Shown here one piece after another: positions 1-11,540 of a stretch of DNA of 64,000 bases. Each line of letters opens with the position of its first letter. Position 1 is the first letter of the stretch. The stretch is from Antilocapra americana (taxonomy: Eukaryota; Chordata; Mammalia; Artiodactyla; Antilocapridae). Under the pieces are notes generated by a model that did no database searches, had not been told where the DNA came from, and saw only the letters and a list, made by a program, of their open reading frames with translations. The translations under genes and the position numbers were made by a program. The stretch covers positions 8,942,225-9,006,224 of the forward strand of contig ML664175.1 of the NCBI GenBank assembly GCA_007570785.1, in the 5' to 3' direction.

Positions 1-408
1 AGCATCAGAGTCTTTTCAAATAAGTCAGCTCTTTGCATCACGTGGCCAAAGTATTACAGTTCAGCTTCAACATCAGTCCTTCCAATGAATATTCAGACTG
101 ATTTCCATTAGGATGGACTGGTTGGATCTCCTTGCAGTCCAAGGGACTCTCAAGAGTCTTCTCCAACACCACAGTTCAAAAGCATCAATTCTTCTGCGCT
201 CAGCTTTCTTTATAGTCCAACTCTCACATCCATACATGACCACTGGAAAAACCATAGCCTTGACTAGACAGACCTTTGTTGACAAAGTAATGTCTCTGCT
301 TTTCAATATGCTGTCTAGGTTGGTCATAACTTTCCTTCCAAGGAGTAAGTGTCTTAATCTCATGGCTGCAATCACCATCTGCAGTGATTTTGGAGCCCAG
401 AAAAATAA
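1..408 (-). repeat. BovB LINE, 3' portion, 5'-truncated
   Basis: The reverse complement matches the conserved 3' third of BovB. The antisense frame still reads DSILKSRDI, VMYGCESWTIKKAE and RVPWTARRSN, as in the C-terminal part of the BovB reverse-transcriptase polyprotein. The element runs off the window edge. Three other copies here (16862, 34250 and 61300 onward) share the same sequence. Confidence 0.9.
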
Positions 409-1244
409 AGTCATTTTACCATGTTTCATTTTAGCCACAAATATATGGTCACCAGGAACATTTTTGAAATGTTTGACTAATGAAAAACTTGTTCTACTTG
501 GTAATAAATATGTGAATTACACATAAACATGTAAAAACATGTACGATTAATAGGTATATATGAAAGAGATACTGGTATTCTTCCCTGTTCCCGCCATATT
601 TTTCTACACCATTACCTTTTCCCAAAGTTGCCATAATTAGGTACTAGACTACTTTACTTTCTTTTTCTGTAAATGCCATGTTATATTCTTTGCTTTTTGT
701 TTAGAAGTGGGTAACTCAAACTCTTTGTATTTTTCTCTCTGAAAAAAAAAATCTCAATCACATTTTATTTATATTGTTTTTTTATTCACTACAAATTACT
801 AGCATTAGCTATGAAAAAGGTTCCCTACATTTAACAAAAAAGTTTTTCACTGATAATGTTTCTTAAAATTACAGAAGCAGCATAATGGCAAAAAATGGAT
901 TCCCTTTTCTCCATGTACTATTATATAGTTAGAAGAAGTAAAACCCTCCAATCACAATCCATTGATGGCTACTGGGCCATCAGTGAGGCAAAAATACTGC
1001 TTCTGAACCTTGTCTGAAACTGAGAAATGAATGCAATAAAAAATACCAAAACAAAATATTGTTTCTTTTCAGGTAGGTACACACAAAAAGGTAAAGGAAG
1101 TATGTGCTCATGAGATTAAAATTCTTCTATTAGTACTTACAAACAACACTCATTACATCAAATTAGTCACTTGGACAAATGTTGTATAAAGAGATCATTT
1201 TGGAATTAATTTATGAAAACTGAATTATGTATTTTAAGAATATG
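409..1244. other. Intronic AT-rich sequence, nothing recognised
   Basis: No exon-like segment with splice sites, no RNA gene and no repeat I can name. It contains short A and T runs only. Confidence 0.5.
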
Positions 1245-1625
1245 GTAGCCAGCTGTAGGATGAAGAGTCCTGCACAAATTATGCCTCCATCACTCCATAC
1301 CTGTGGGCAGTCTCTACCCACACTAAGCTAAGTATGGGCTTGCCTGCCAGTGGGATGTTAGCACATGTGAATCAGGCAGAGGTCTGCAAAGCTTTGTATG
1401 TGGAGCATCCTACTCCCTCTCTCCTTGATTTTGGAAATCTCTTCATGTTTTTTATGCTACCCACTCTCTGTTGAAACTCTTGAGATAGTTAGAGCCTCAT
1501 GAGTGACCTCAGGAGAGACCAACACAAGAACTGCCCGGCTGATCTGAACTGCTGACTCCCAGAGTGTGAGAAAATAAAATGGGTGAATTTTAGAGTGGTG
1601 TGCTATTTAGCAATAGATAATGGAT
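1245..1625 (+). repeat. MLT1-like ERVL-MaLR solitary LTR (old)
   Basis: The phrase pattern is that of an MLT1-type LTR: the GCCTGCCAGTGGGATGTTAG region, AGAACTGCCCGGCTGA, then the 3' end with TTTAGCAATAGATAATGG. It is strongly diverged, with no internal coding sequence. Assignment is by memory of the family consensus. Confidence 0.6.
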
Positions 1626-2009
1626 AAAATACAAAACTGTATTGCTAGCAGGTACTTATTACTTTCCAGGCTGTTCAGTAACTAGGAAATCATTACTTAT
1701 TGGGGCATGTGCTTAGTGAAAAATATGAATATACAACTACTAGCTACAGTTACTATTTATATATTTTATAGTTACAAAAAGTGTTATATATTAATTAATC
1801 CACATAAGTGATCTTAAAGTATATACTCTTAATTGGGTAAATATTCCCCTTAAAAGGTAAAATGTGTGTGGAAGTACTTGGCACTGTAAAGTATTAAGAT
1901 GGCCAACAAATTTCCTTCTCAAAATCCTTCTTAAGCTTTTAATTGCTAGGGAAACTGTTCTTTTCCTAGCATGCATGTCTGAATTAAGAAAGTACCAAAA
2001 TCAACTATG

Positions 2010-2194
2010 AGTGAGTGAAAGTCGCTCAGTCTTGTTCAATTCTTTGTGACTCCATGGATACACAGTCCATGGGATTCTCCAGGCCAGGATACTGGAGTGG
2101 GTAGCTGTTCCTTTCTCTAGGGGATGTTCCCAACCCAGGGATCAAACCCAAGTCTCCCGCATTGCAGGCAGATTCTTTACCAGCTGAGCTATAT
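2010..2194 (-). repeat. Bov-tA/Bov-A2-type SINE
   Basis: The reverse complement contains the tRNA-like head (CTGCAATGCGGGAGACTTGG) and the characteristic CCACTCCAGTATCCTGGCCTG-type body, ending in GAGCGACTTTCACTC. Confidence 0.9.
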
Positions 2195-2630
2195 TTTAAT
2201 TAAAAAATTTTAAAGTATCAAAATTATGAAATTATAATATTTATGTGATGACCCATCTAAAAACTGCACGTGGGACTTGTCCAAATGAAAAAATTTAAAA
2301 AGGACATACTCTAACAGCATGAAATAAGAATACTGAGTTCTAGAATTCATTTTTTTCTCAGGCAAAATACAGTTGGTATTGAAAAATTCAAATTCAGTGT
2401 TCCTAAGCCTTAATCAACTTTTCCCTGTACTGAAGTAGACACTGTCTGATATTCATATGGGTCAATTTATTTGCATGTGGACCATTTTAGTAGTTGTACA
2501 AAGGTCTTCTCTATTAAACCACGTCTTCTACCATTGTTTGCTACCCTAGTGCAAGATACACAACCACAGGAAAATACAGTATTTATCTGTAACAATTCTT
2601 TCTTTCTTACCTTCTCTCTCCCTCCTTAGC

Positions 2631-2995
2631 TACCATGTCCTGTTAATTTTACCTCCTCAGTGTCTTTCAACCTCTCCTCCTTTCCATCTCAATCCTCACC
2701 ACCCTAATCCAGGCTTCTCTCTTTCCTGGACCACAACAATCATTTTCTAGTCTGCTTGCATTAGTCTTACCCCTATTTCTCCTCTACCAAACCTCTTCCT
2801 ATTCACAATACTCAGAGTGAGCTTTCTGAAGCATGAATTGTGCTCATGCTTAAAGTATGTCAATGGCTTCCCAATGTCCCTGGGTAAAAAACAAAATCCT
2901 TAGTCATTTGTTACTTCATAAATATAAATTCAAAATGAACTTGAGATCCCTCTTTCCCTTTGTTTCCTTATCATTAATAGTCTTACTTCTCATGC
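2631..2995 (+). repeat. L2-like ancient LINE fragment
   Basis: A pyrimidine-rich text with CAATGGCTTCCCAATG and ACAAAATCCTTAGTC resembles the L2 3' region. It ends about 28 nt before the donor of the last PRTG exon. Much diverged. Confidence 0.5.
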
Positions 2996-3022
2996 CCTTT
3001 GGTAAATTCTGGTCATACTTAC

Positions 3023-3193
3023 CTTCTCGATGGAGGACCTGCCACTCCCCTGCAATCCAGGCCTTCCTGGATGCATACAAGATAGTATAGCGCGTCACAA
3101 CTGTCTCTGGCCCATCAGGAGGTCTCCATGAAACCAGAGCAGTGTCATCCTCTATCAACGTCACTTTCACTCCAACTGGTGGGCCTGCTGGTG
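3023..3193 (-). CDS. PRTG: PRTG exon, last in window: N-terminal half of FN5
   Basis: 171 nt (57 codons), phase 1 to phase 1. The acceptor is gcacacag and the donor GAAG|gtaagt. It encodes [10 protein letters not shown] through WQVLHREG, with the FN3 Trp in LVSWRPP. The exon expected next, completing FN5, is not found between 1 and 3022, so it must lie beyond the low-coordinate edge. Confidence 0.94.
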
Positions 3194-3429
3194 CTGTGTG
3201 CACATACAGAAAATATTGTATTATTAGGAGAGAATTGTCACTAAGTAACTCAAATGCCTGGATAGGTACAGATGAGAGTTAGAAACACTAGCAGCTGCTA
3301 TAAAAACATCTCAAAATCACAGCTTGCACAGACCATTAGAGATACATAAAAATATGATTTTTCTCTTCTTTACCACAAGGCTATTTTTATTATGTTTAAA
3401 GCATTAAAAAGAAGATAAAGGTGTGTGTG

Positions 3430-3545
3430 GGGGGGTAGATTCCCAGATGAGGAACTGCTGAGTCAAAAGTTGTCAGCATTTTTAGGGCTCTTCATACTGT
3501 TTTGCCACACTGACAATTAGAAAGGTTTACAGTTCCACCAGTGTA
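3430..3545 (-). repeat. L1M fragment, antisense
   Basis: GAACTGCTGAGTCAAAAG and TTTACAGTTCCACCAGTGTA resemble the antisense of old L1 3' regions. Short and diverged. Confidence 0.5.
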
Positions 3546-3975
3546 CCACATTATTTACCCTTTTAGGTAGTGAAACTAGACTACACTTATTACTAAAATA
3601 CATATAATGTATACTTAACCTGATCTAGGAAGTCACTCATGAAAATACTTCTGAGATTGAAATATTCAATTATTCTCCAAATGCTGTGAATCAGTCAGTT
3701 TATAGAACAGACTTTAGACTAACACTATCCACAACAGGTAGGGAAGTCTTGGGATTTCAGCTGATCCCATGTTCACTATGAGCTAAAGGTGTGAAGAGCT
3801 GGATTTGGGCACCATGTCACATATGGAATATTGTCAAAACCATAGCAAAACAGCCCAATGCTTACTTAAATAAATACCTGCTGTTTTCTCTCAACATCAT
3901 TAAAAAAAGAGCTGCAATGGTTCTTAGAGATCATCTACACATTCACCCTCATTCTAGAGAAAAGGAAAATCATGG

Positions 3976-5788
3976 AGAGATACATCATGTTCTTGGATTG
4001 GAAGAATCAATATTGTGAAAATGATAATAGTACCCAAAGCAATATTTCAATATTGTGAAAATGATAATAGTACCCAAAGCAATCTACAGATTCAATATAA
4101 TCCCTATTAAATTATCAATGGATTTTTCAAAGAATTAGAGCAAAAATTTTTACAATTTGTATGGAAACAAAAGATTCCAAACAGTGAAAGCAATCTTGAG
4201 AAAGAAAAACAGAACTGGAGGAATCAGGCTCCCTGACTTCAGACTATACTACAAAGCTACAGTAATCAAGACAGTATTGTACTGATACAAAGATAGAAGT
4301 ATAGATTAGTGAAACAGGATAGACAACCTGGAAATAAATCCATGCACCAATGGTCAATTAATTTATGACAAAGGAAGCAAGACTACAAAATCTTGGAAAG
4401 ATAGTCTCTTCAATGAATGGTGCTGGGAAAAACTGGACAGCTACATGTAAAAAATGAAATTAGATCATTCTTTAACACCATACACAAAAATACACTCAAA
4501 ATTAATTAAAGACGGAAATGTGAGACCAGACACTATAAAACTCTTAGAGGAAAACATATGCAGAACAGTCTCTGACATAAATCACAGCAGTATGCTTTTC
4601 AATGTGTCTCCCAGCATAATGGAAATAAATACAAAAATAAACAAATGGGACCTACTTAAACTCAAAAGTTTTTGCATAGCAAAGGAAACAATAAATAAAC
4701 CAAAACACAGCCCACAGACTGGGAGAAAATATTTGCAAATAATGTGACTGACAAGGGATTAGTTTCCAAAGTTTATAAACAGCTCATGATGCTTAACATA
4801 ATCAAAACAAACAACCTGATTAAAGAATAGGCAGAAGACGTAAATAAACATCTCTCCAAAGACGACACATAGGTGGCCAAGAAGTACATGAAAAGATGTT
4901 CAACAGTGCTAATTATTAGAGAAATGCAAATCAAAACTACAATGATATATCATCTCCCACCAGTCAGAATGGTGGGAGAAAAATCCACAGACAATAAATG
5001 CTGGAGGGGCTATGGAGAAAAGGGAACATTTCTGTGCTGTTGCTGGGGATGTAAATTGGTACAGCCACTATATAGAACAGTATAAAGGTTCCTTAAAAAA
5101 CTAATAACAGAGCTACCATATGACCCTGCAATCCCACTCCTGGGCATATGCCCAGAGGAAAACATGATCTGAAAGGATACATGCACCCCAATGTTCACTG
5201 TAGTACTGTTTACAATAGTCAAGACATGGAAGCAACCTAAACGTGTGCTGACAGAGGAATGGATAAAGAAGACGTGGTACATGGATACAATGGAATATTA
5301 CTCAGCCATTAAAAAGAATGAAATAATGCCATTTGCAGCAACATGGATGGACCTAGAGAGGGTCATACTGAGTGAAGTCAGTCAGACAGAGAAGGAGAAC
5401 TATCCTATAATATCCCTTACATGTGGAATCTAAAAAGAAATGATACAAATGAACTTACTTACAGAACTGAAAGAGACTCACAGGCTTAGAGAATGAACTT
5501 GTGGTTGCTGGGGGGGAAGGATGGGAAAATTAGGATAGGAAAATTAGGGAGTTTGGGTTATTTACACTGCTATAGTTAAATTGGATAACCAACAAGGACC
5601 TACTGTATAGCACATGGAACTCTGCTCAACATTATGTGGCAGCCTAAATGGGAGGGGAGTTTGGAGGGGAATGGATATATGTATATGTATGGTCGAATCC
5701 CTTTTCTGTTCACCTGAAACTATCACAACATTGTTTGCAAATCAGCTATACCCCGATACAAACTAAAAAGTTAAAATTAAAAAAAAAA
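3976..5788 (+). repeat. L1 LINE, 5'-truncated 3' end (ORF2 C-terminus and 3'UTR)
   Basis: Broken frames spell the ORF2 C-terminal region: [39 protein letters not shown], then [20 protein letters not shown] to the end. A 3'UTR and an A-rich tail follow at 5778-5788. Several stops and frameshifts make it non-functional. It contains a 40-bp tandem duplication at 4007-4086. Confidence 0.9.
4007..4086. repeat. 40-bp tandem duplication inside L1
   Basis: Two adjacent copies of 40 nt (4007-4046 and 4047-4086) share TCAATATTGTGAAAATGATA and continue identically through TACCCAAAGCAAT. They diverge only in the last few bases. Confidence 0.95.
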
Positions 5789-7431
5789 AGAGTATAGTAC
5801 TGGCACAAAAACAGAAATACAGATCAATGGAATAGGATAGAAAGTCGAGAGATAAACCCATGCACCTATGTTTACCTAGTCTATGACAAAGGAGGCAAGT
5901 ATATACAATGGAGAAAAGGCAGTCTCTTCAATAAGTGGTGCTGGGAAAACTGAACAGGTACATGTAAAAGAATGAAATTAGAACCCTCCCTAACACTATA
6001 CACAAAAATAAATTAAAAGTGGATTGAAGACCTAAATGTGTGGCCAGACTCTATAAAACTCTTGGGAGAAAAGATAGACAGGGACTTCCCTGGTGGTTCA
6101 GTGACTAAGACTCTATGCCCCCAATGCAGGGGGCCTGGGTTCGATCCCCGGTGGGGAAAACTGGATCCCGCATGCCACAACTAAGATCCCAGCACAGCCT
6201 AATAAATAGATAAAAATAGTATTAAGAAAACATAGGTAGAACACTGACATAAATTGCAGCAAGATCTCTTTTGACCCACTTCTTAAGAGTAACAAAAATA
6301 AAAACAAAAATAAACAAATGGGACCTAATTAAACTTAAAAGCTTTTCCACAACAAAGGAAATCATAAGATGAAAAGACAACTCAGAATGACAGAAAATAT
6401 TTGCTAATGAAGGAACTGACAAGAGATTAACCTCCAAAATATATAAACAGCTCATGCAACTCAATATCAAACAGACAACCCAATCAAAAAATGAGCAAAG
6501 ACCTACACAGACATTTCTCCAAAGAAGATATACAGATGGCCAACAAACACGTGAAAAGATGCTCAACATTACTGATTATTAGAGAAATGCAAGTCAAAGC
6601 TACAATGAGGTATCATTTTACACCCGTCAGAATGGCCATGATCAAAAAGTCTACAAACAATAAATGCTGGAGAGGGTATGGAGAAAAGGGAACCCTCTTA
6701 CACTGTTGGTAGTAAATGTAAGCAATACAGCCACTATGGAGAACGGTATGGCGGTTCCTTAAAAAAACTAAAAACAGAACTATCAGATGACCCAGTAATC
6801 TCACCCTTGGGCTTATACTCAGAGAAAATCATAATTCAAAAAAATATACGCACCCCAATGTTCACTGTAACACTACCTACATAGCCAGGACATGGAAGCA
6901 GTCTAAATGAAGAATGGTACATATATACAATGTGGTACATATATACAATGGAAAATTACTCAGAGATAAAGAGGCATGAAATTGTGCCATTTGCAGAGAT
7001 GTGGATGAACCTAAATACTGTCATACAGTGTGAAGTAAATCAGAAAAACAAATATCATATAACATTGCTTACATGTGAAATCTAGAAAAAGAATACAGAT
7101 AAACTTGTTTGCAAAGCAGCAATAAAGACAAAGATGTAGAGAACAAATGTACGGATACCAAGCAGCAAGAGGGGGTAGGATAAATCAGGAGACCGGGACT
7201 GACATATATACGCTAACTATGTATAAGATAGAGATAACTAATGAGATTCTACTGTGTAGCACAGGGAACTCTACTCAATGCTCTGTGGCAAACTAAATGG
7301 GAAGAAAATCCAAAGAGGGCATATATGTATATGTAGAGCTGATTCATTGTGCTGTACAATAGAAACTAACACAATATTGTAAAGCAACTATATTCCAATA
7401 AAAGTTAATTTTTTTTAAAAAAAAAGGAAAT
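5789..7431 (+). repeat. Second L1 3' end, directly adjacent and interrupted by a SINE
   Basis: It begins AGTATAGTACTGGCACAAAA, re-entering ORF2 at the part the first L1 has near 4271, and runs to an A-rich tail at about 7431. Broken ORF2 frames include [18 protein letters not shown] and [22 protein letters not shown]-type SINE at 6084-6222 splits it. Confidence 0.88.
6084..6222 (+). repeat. CHR-type tRNA-Glu-derived SINE inside L1
   Basis: The head is GGGACTTCCCTGGTGGTTCA, with a B-box-like GGGTTCGATCCCCGG, then a short tail with AATAAATAGATAAAAATAG. L1 ORF2 sequence resumes on the far side. Confidence 0.8.
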
Positions 7432-7681
7432 GCTGGGGCTTCCTTGGTGGTCCAGTAGTTAAGAATCCACTTTTCAATGCAGGAGATATGGGTTATATTC
7501 CTGATCAAGGAACTAAGATCCCACATGTCACAGAGCAACTAAGCCCATATACCAAAACTAGAGAGCCTGTGAGTTCTGGAGCCCACACCACAACTAGAGA
7601 ACCTACGTACTGCAACGAAAGAGCCTGCACTCTGCAACTAAGACTCCATGCAGCCAAATAAATAAATACTAATAAAAAAAA
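7432..7681 (+). repeat. CHR/ART2-type tRNA-Glu-derived SINE, long form
   Basis: It starts GGGGCTTCCTTGGTGGTCCA and continues with the body of repeated CTGCAACTAAGA-like phrases. It ends with an AATAAATAAATA tail, immediately after the L1 poly(A). Confidence 0.8.
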
Positions 7682-7857
7682 TTTCCTTTTCTAGAAAAAG
7701 GAAATTCAGGTTTAGAGACATGAAGTATTTTAGCAATTGCTATAGGTAAGCTACAGAATTGGTGCTCAATCAGGTATCATGTATACTGTACTATGCACAG
7801 CATCAAGCTACTGCTCACATTAGGTTCTAATGTGGCCTCCTATTATCATTAAATTAA

Positions 7858-7980
7858 AGAAGGAAATGGCAACCGACTTCAGTATTCTTGCCTGGGAAAT
7901 CCCATGGACAGTAGAGCCTGGCAGGCTACAGTCCACGGGTTTGCAAGAGTAGGACATGACTTAGCAACTAAACAACAACA
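7858..7980 (+). repeat. Bov-A-type SINE, 5'-truncated
   Basis: It has GAAGGAAATGGCAACC, CAGTATTCTTGCCTGG and the tail ACTAAACAACAACA. The tRNA-like head is missing. Confidence 0.88.
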
Positions 7981-8296
7981 TCATTAAAAACATTATTCAC
8001 TTACTTCCATTTTAAATTGCCTGGGGGCAGCCTTGTACAGTATACTTGTTTTGAGAAAATGTAGCACCCCCTAAAATCACTCTAAAAATTTAAGTCTACT
8101 TGCTTGTGCAACACATTGAGAGAGAAAATGTTTTTATTATAATAAAAGAAAAGAAACTTCAAAAGTTAAGAAGCAACACAAATATATACAGGTAGACTTG
8201 TAGGTGGCAACCAGGGTAGAATCTTCTTCAAAGTGAGACACATACACACACACATCAAATATGTAGGTAAAACCCACAAGGAATTGCTTTCTTTAC

Positions 8297-8424
8297 CTTC
8301 CGGAAGTGTAGAATGGTAGACAACAGGGCTCCAGGGACTGGAAAGTTGATCCACATGCAGCCGAACAGCAAATTCATATTTGGTGTTTGGTTCTAGACCT
8401 TGAACCAACATGTGAGTTTCTGAT
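8297..8424 (-). CDS. PRTG: PRTG exon: C-terminal half of FN4
   Basis: 128 nt, phase 2 to phase 1. The acceptor is ttattatag and the donor GAAG|gtaaag. It encodes [10 protein letters not shown] to YHSTLPE, with the FN3 motif [11 protein letters not shown]. With the preceding exon it makes 315 nt, a whole number of codons. The intron between the two is 651 nt. Confidence 0.93.
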
Positions 8425-9075
8425 CTATAATAAGTAGTAATAAAATTGTTAGTATATTGTTTCTAAAAGACTATTTCCAATCAATATAGGTTATTGTTAT
8501 TATTTATTACCTCTTCATTTTCTTTAAAAAAAATTTAGGAATCTAATTTGACTATTAAAATGCTACATTTGATATTATAGAAATAAACCTAAAAGCAGCC
8601 TCTCCAAGAGGAAACTAGGAAACTAAGAATATAAATATGTCCCAAATCAAAGGGATTTCCTCTGAAATATTGGAAGTCAAATCATTCCTTTAAAGAATTT
8701 TATGGGCTTCTAACTACAACCTAGAAAACAGAATAACTAGGTTTATTTTTTGACGTAATCTGAAAATTGTCTTGTTTCTTTCTTTAAAAAGGCTAAGTTT
8801 AGTTGATTGAAGGTCATTAATATTGATAGTTTCTTGTCTAATCTTGCTGTATGAGGCTAGGGAAACAAAAAATAAATCATTTTTGAAAATACAATTTCAA
8901 AAAATGTGGTTCTCAGAATTGAATATGTAAAGATGCAAAATCTCCCATCACTGTATACATGAAATAGGTCCTGAGACAAATGCTTACAGCTGAAGCTCAA
9001 GCTGGCTCAAGACGGTAAAGGAGGTGTGAGTGGGGAGGAGAGCAAAGAAAACAACCACTAAGAGAAGTCACATAC

Positions 9076-9262
9076 GTTTGAAGGTACAGAACCAAAGAGG
9101 CATTCTGCAGGCCAACAGGGTTACAGCGGATGGTGTAGTTAATCATCTGTGCAGTGGTGAATGCAGGCCTCCTCCAGTGCAGGAAGATGGAAGATGAGGT
9201 GTTAGCCTTCGCATAGAGATGGTGGGGTGGTGGTGGAGGAGGAACCATGCGATCACGAACAG
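9076..9262 (-). CDS. PRTG: PRTG exon: proline linker and N-terminal half of FN4
   Basis: 187 nt, phase 1 to phase 2. The acceptor is ttcaatag and the donor CAAAC|gtatgt. It begins SVRDRMV and continues with a run of six prolines (PPPPPPHH), a likely flexible spacer between FN3 and FN4. FN4 follows, with its Trp in FLHWRRP. There are three sequons: NTS, NYT and NAS. Confidence 0.94.
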
Positions 9263-9916
9263 CTATTGAAAAAGATAATGTTACTTTGCCACATGGCGTA
9301 ATATTTAATACTGAAAGTAGTAAACTGGTAAAATCATAACACCTCCCCCTTTAGGTCCTTATTCCACTAGAGGTTCACAGTGGTCTAGAGATATATCGTT
9401 CAAACCTGAGCGACTCTTTCATGAGTTAGATAAGGAATCAAATATTATCAATACTTGAAACGCAAAACAGAAGCACAGAGGAGTCAAGCTACCAGCCAAA
9501 GATATTCAGAAAACCAGCAGTAGACTTAAAAACTAGACTGACATCCTCTTTAGTAGCAGTAAAACCAAACAGCTCTTAGTAGCAATAAAACCAAACAGCA
9601 ACTGGAAGGAAACAATTAGCCTCAAGGCTAAAGGAGATAAAAGAAAATATATGTAGGTATTCAGGGTTATTTTCCCAGTTTAATTTCTAATGCTCTCTTG
9701 CATGCAAAACTAAAACAGGTTCTTATGATTAAACAAGTCTCAATATTGAGTATGTACTTGGTTCAAAATACTATGTTGAGTATCCTGGAAGATACAAAAG
9801 TAATAAAGCCACCAAGGTATCCAAGTTTTATTGAGACTTAAATTTAAAGAAAGAAGAGGAGAAAAAAAGACTAGGAGTCTTACACAGTGGAACAAGCTAC
9901 TGTAGTTCTTACTCAC

Positions 9917-10012
9917 ACACGCATCCCGGCGTACTAACTGTCTGATCCGCCTGGTAGCCATCTTCTAGGTTGTTGTAAGCCAGCAGTCTCACGTGATACT
10001 TTCTTCTTGGGT
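9917..10012 (-). CDS. PRTG: PRTG exon: C-terminal part of FN3
   Basis: 96 nt (32 codons), phase 1 to phase 1, the smallest exon here. The acceptor is cttcatag and the donor GTGT|gtgagtaag. It encodes [10 protein letters not shown] to STPGCV. It is too short to be convincing as a stand-alone reading frame, but both flanking phases and the residues match. The T at its 3' end pairs with CT at 9262 to make Ser. Confidence 0.92.
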
Positions 10013-10800
10013 CTATGAAGAAACCAACAGGTAATATTAGATCCAGCTTACTAGATGGGAACAAAGACTCTGTAGATTTTCTAGACTTTGGTCTTAAAAT
10101 TTGCTGAATGCGTAAGAGCTCTAAGTAAAATGAAAATTTTCTCTCTCCTTGTCCTACCCAATGACTCAGCAATTCACCTTTGCTAGTGTGACTAGAGAGC
10201 CACATTAATACCAATTAATAAAATTTTACTTTATTTAACCTCACTTCAAAAAATAACATTACCACCACTGTTCTCTCCCTTCCTCAACTGACCAGACATA
10301 GATTCTTGATTTTAAAAGCCTTGGACTGACTAACGGATTCCTTACAAGTGGTCAGGCTACATAGTTAACTACTTTGATGGTAGTTAACTTAAAAGCATGG
10401 AAATCAAACTGAGGTTGTTTTCCCCCTAAGAATCACAGTTGTCATTCTTTAGTACCTTTGAAAATGTGTATAGCCATGTGTTAACTTTATTTCATCCTAT
10501 GCCCTCTCCTCAGGCTCACATTTCAATTGAGAGCTATATTTACCAAGAAAGATGAGTTGGAGCTCCCTCTACTGGAGATCATTAACTATCACAATACAGA
10601 AACTAAAAGTGTCCTCCATACATATTAAAACAAATTTTTTTTCAGGTCTTTGAGGAATTAAGTGGTTACAAATTTTAAAAAATATAATTTAGGAGATATT
10701 TATGAACCTTAATGATATAAATACATTTAAATGTTAGTGCTTATGAAAACACCTATAGAATAATACTTGCTTAAGGCAAAAACAAATATCATTCAGAAAT

Positions 10801-11540
10801 AATGTAATTCTTTCTTCCCCCCATCTTTACTGAGGTATAGTTGACAAGTTAAACTTGTATATTCTACATATTTAAAGCATATAACCTTGATGTTTGATAT
10901 GGGTATCATTGTGAAATGATCACTATAATCAAGTGAATTAACAGACAGACCCATTACTTCACTCTTTAACTGTTTGGGTGTGTATGTATATATGTGGTGA
11001 AAACATTTAAGATTTATACTCTCAGTAAATTTCAAGTATACAATACATCGTTGAGAACTACAGTCACCATGCTGTACATCAGACCTCCAGAACTTACTCA
11101 TCCTGCATAACTGAAACTCTACTCATCTCCCCATCTTCCCCACCCCTGGTAACCACCATTCCACTTTCTGCTTCTGAGAGTTTAAGTATTTTAGATTCCA
11201 TATATAAATGAGATCACGTCATATTTGTCTTTCTGGCTTATTTCATTTAGCATAATGTCCTCTATTTCATTTAAGTCATGAAAATGGTAAGATTTCTTTC
11301 CTTTTAAAAGCTGGATAACATTCCATTGTGTATGTGTGTGTGTGTGTGTCCCATTTTCTTTTTCTATTTACCTGCTAACAGGCATTCAGGTTGTATTCAC
11401 AGCTTGTCTACTGTGACTAATGCTGCAAAGAACATGAGGATGTAGATAACTCTTTGAGGTACTGATCTCATTTCCTTTTGATATACACCCAGAAGAGGGA
11501 TTGCTGGGTCATATGGCAAGTCTATTTCTAATGTATTTCT
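10801..11540 (-). repeat. L1M 3' end, antisense
   Basis: The sequence reads TTTACTGAGGTATAGTTGAC, TCACCATGCTGTACATCAGA, GGTAACCACCATTCCAC and GGGATTGCTGGGTCATATGG, the order seen in the antisense of mammalian L1M 3' ends. A short TG run lies at 11331-11349. Confidence 0.85.

Noticed and set aside
4454..5433. Open frames up to 97 codons on the plus strand
   Set aside because: These are decayed L1 ORF2 fragments, not independent genes.
8166..8411. Longer minus-strand frame starting at an internal Met and running past the FN4 exon
   Set aside because: The tail beyond 8297 is intronic read-through. The canonical donor GAAG|gtaaag and phase match end the exon there.
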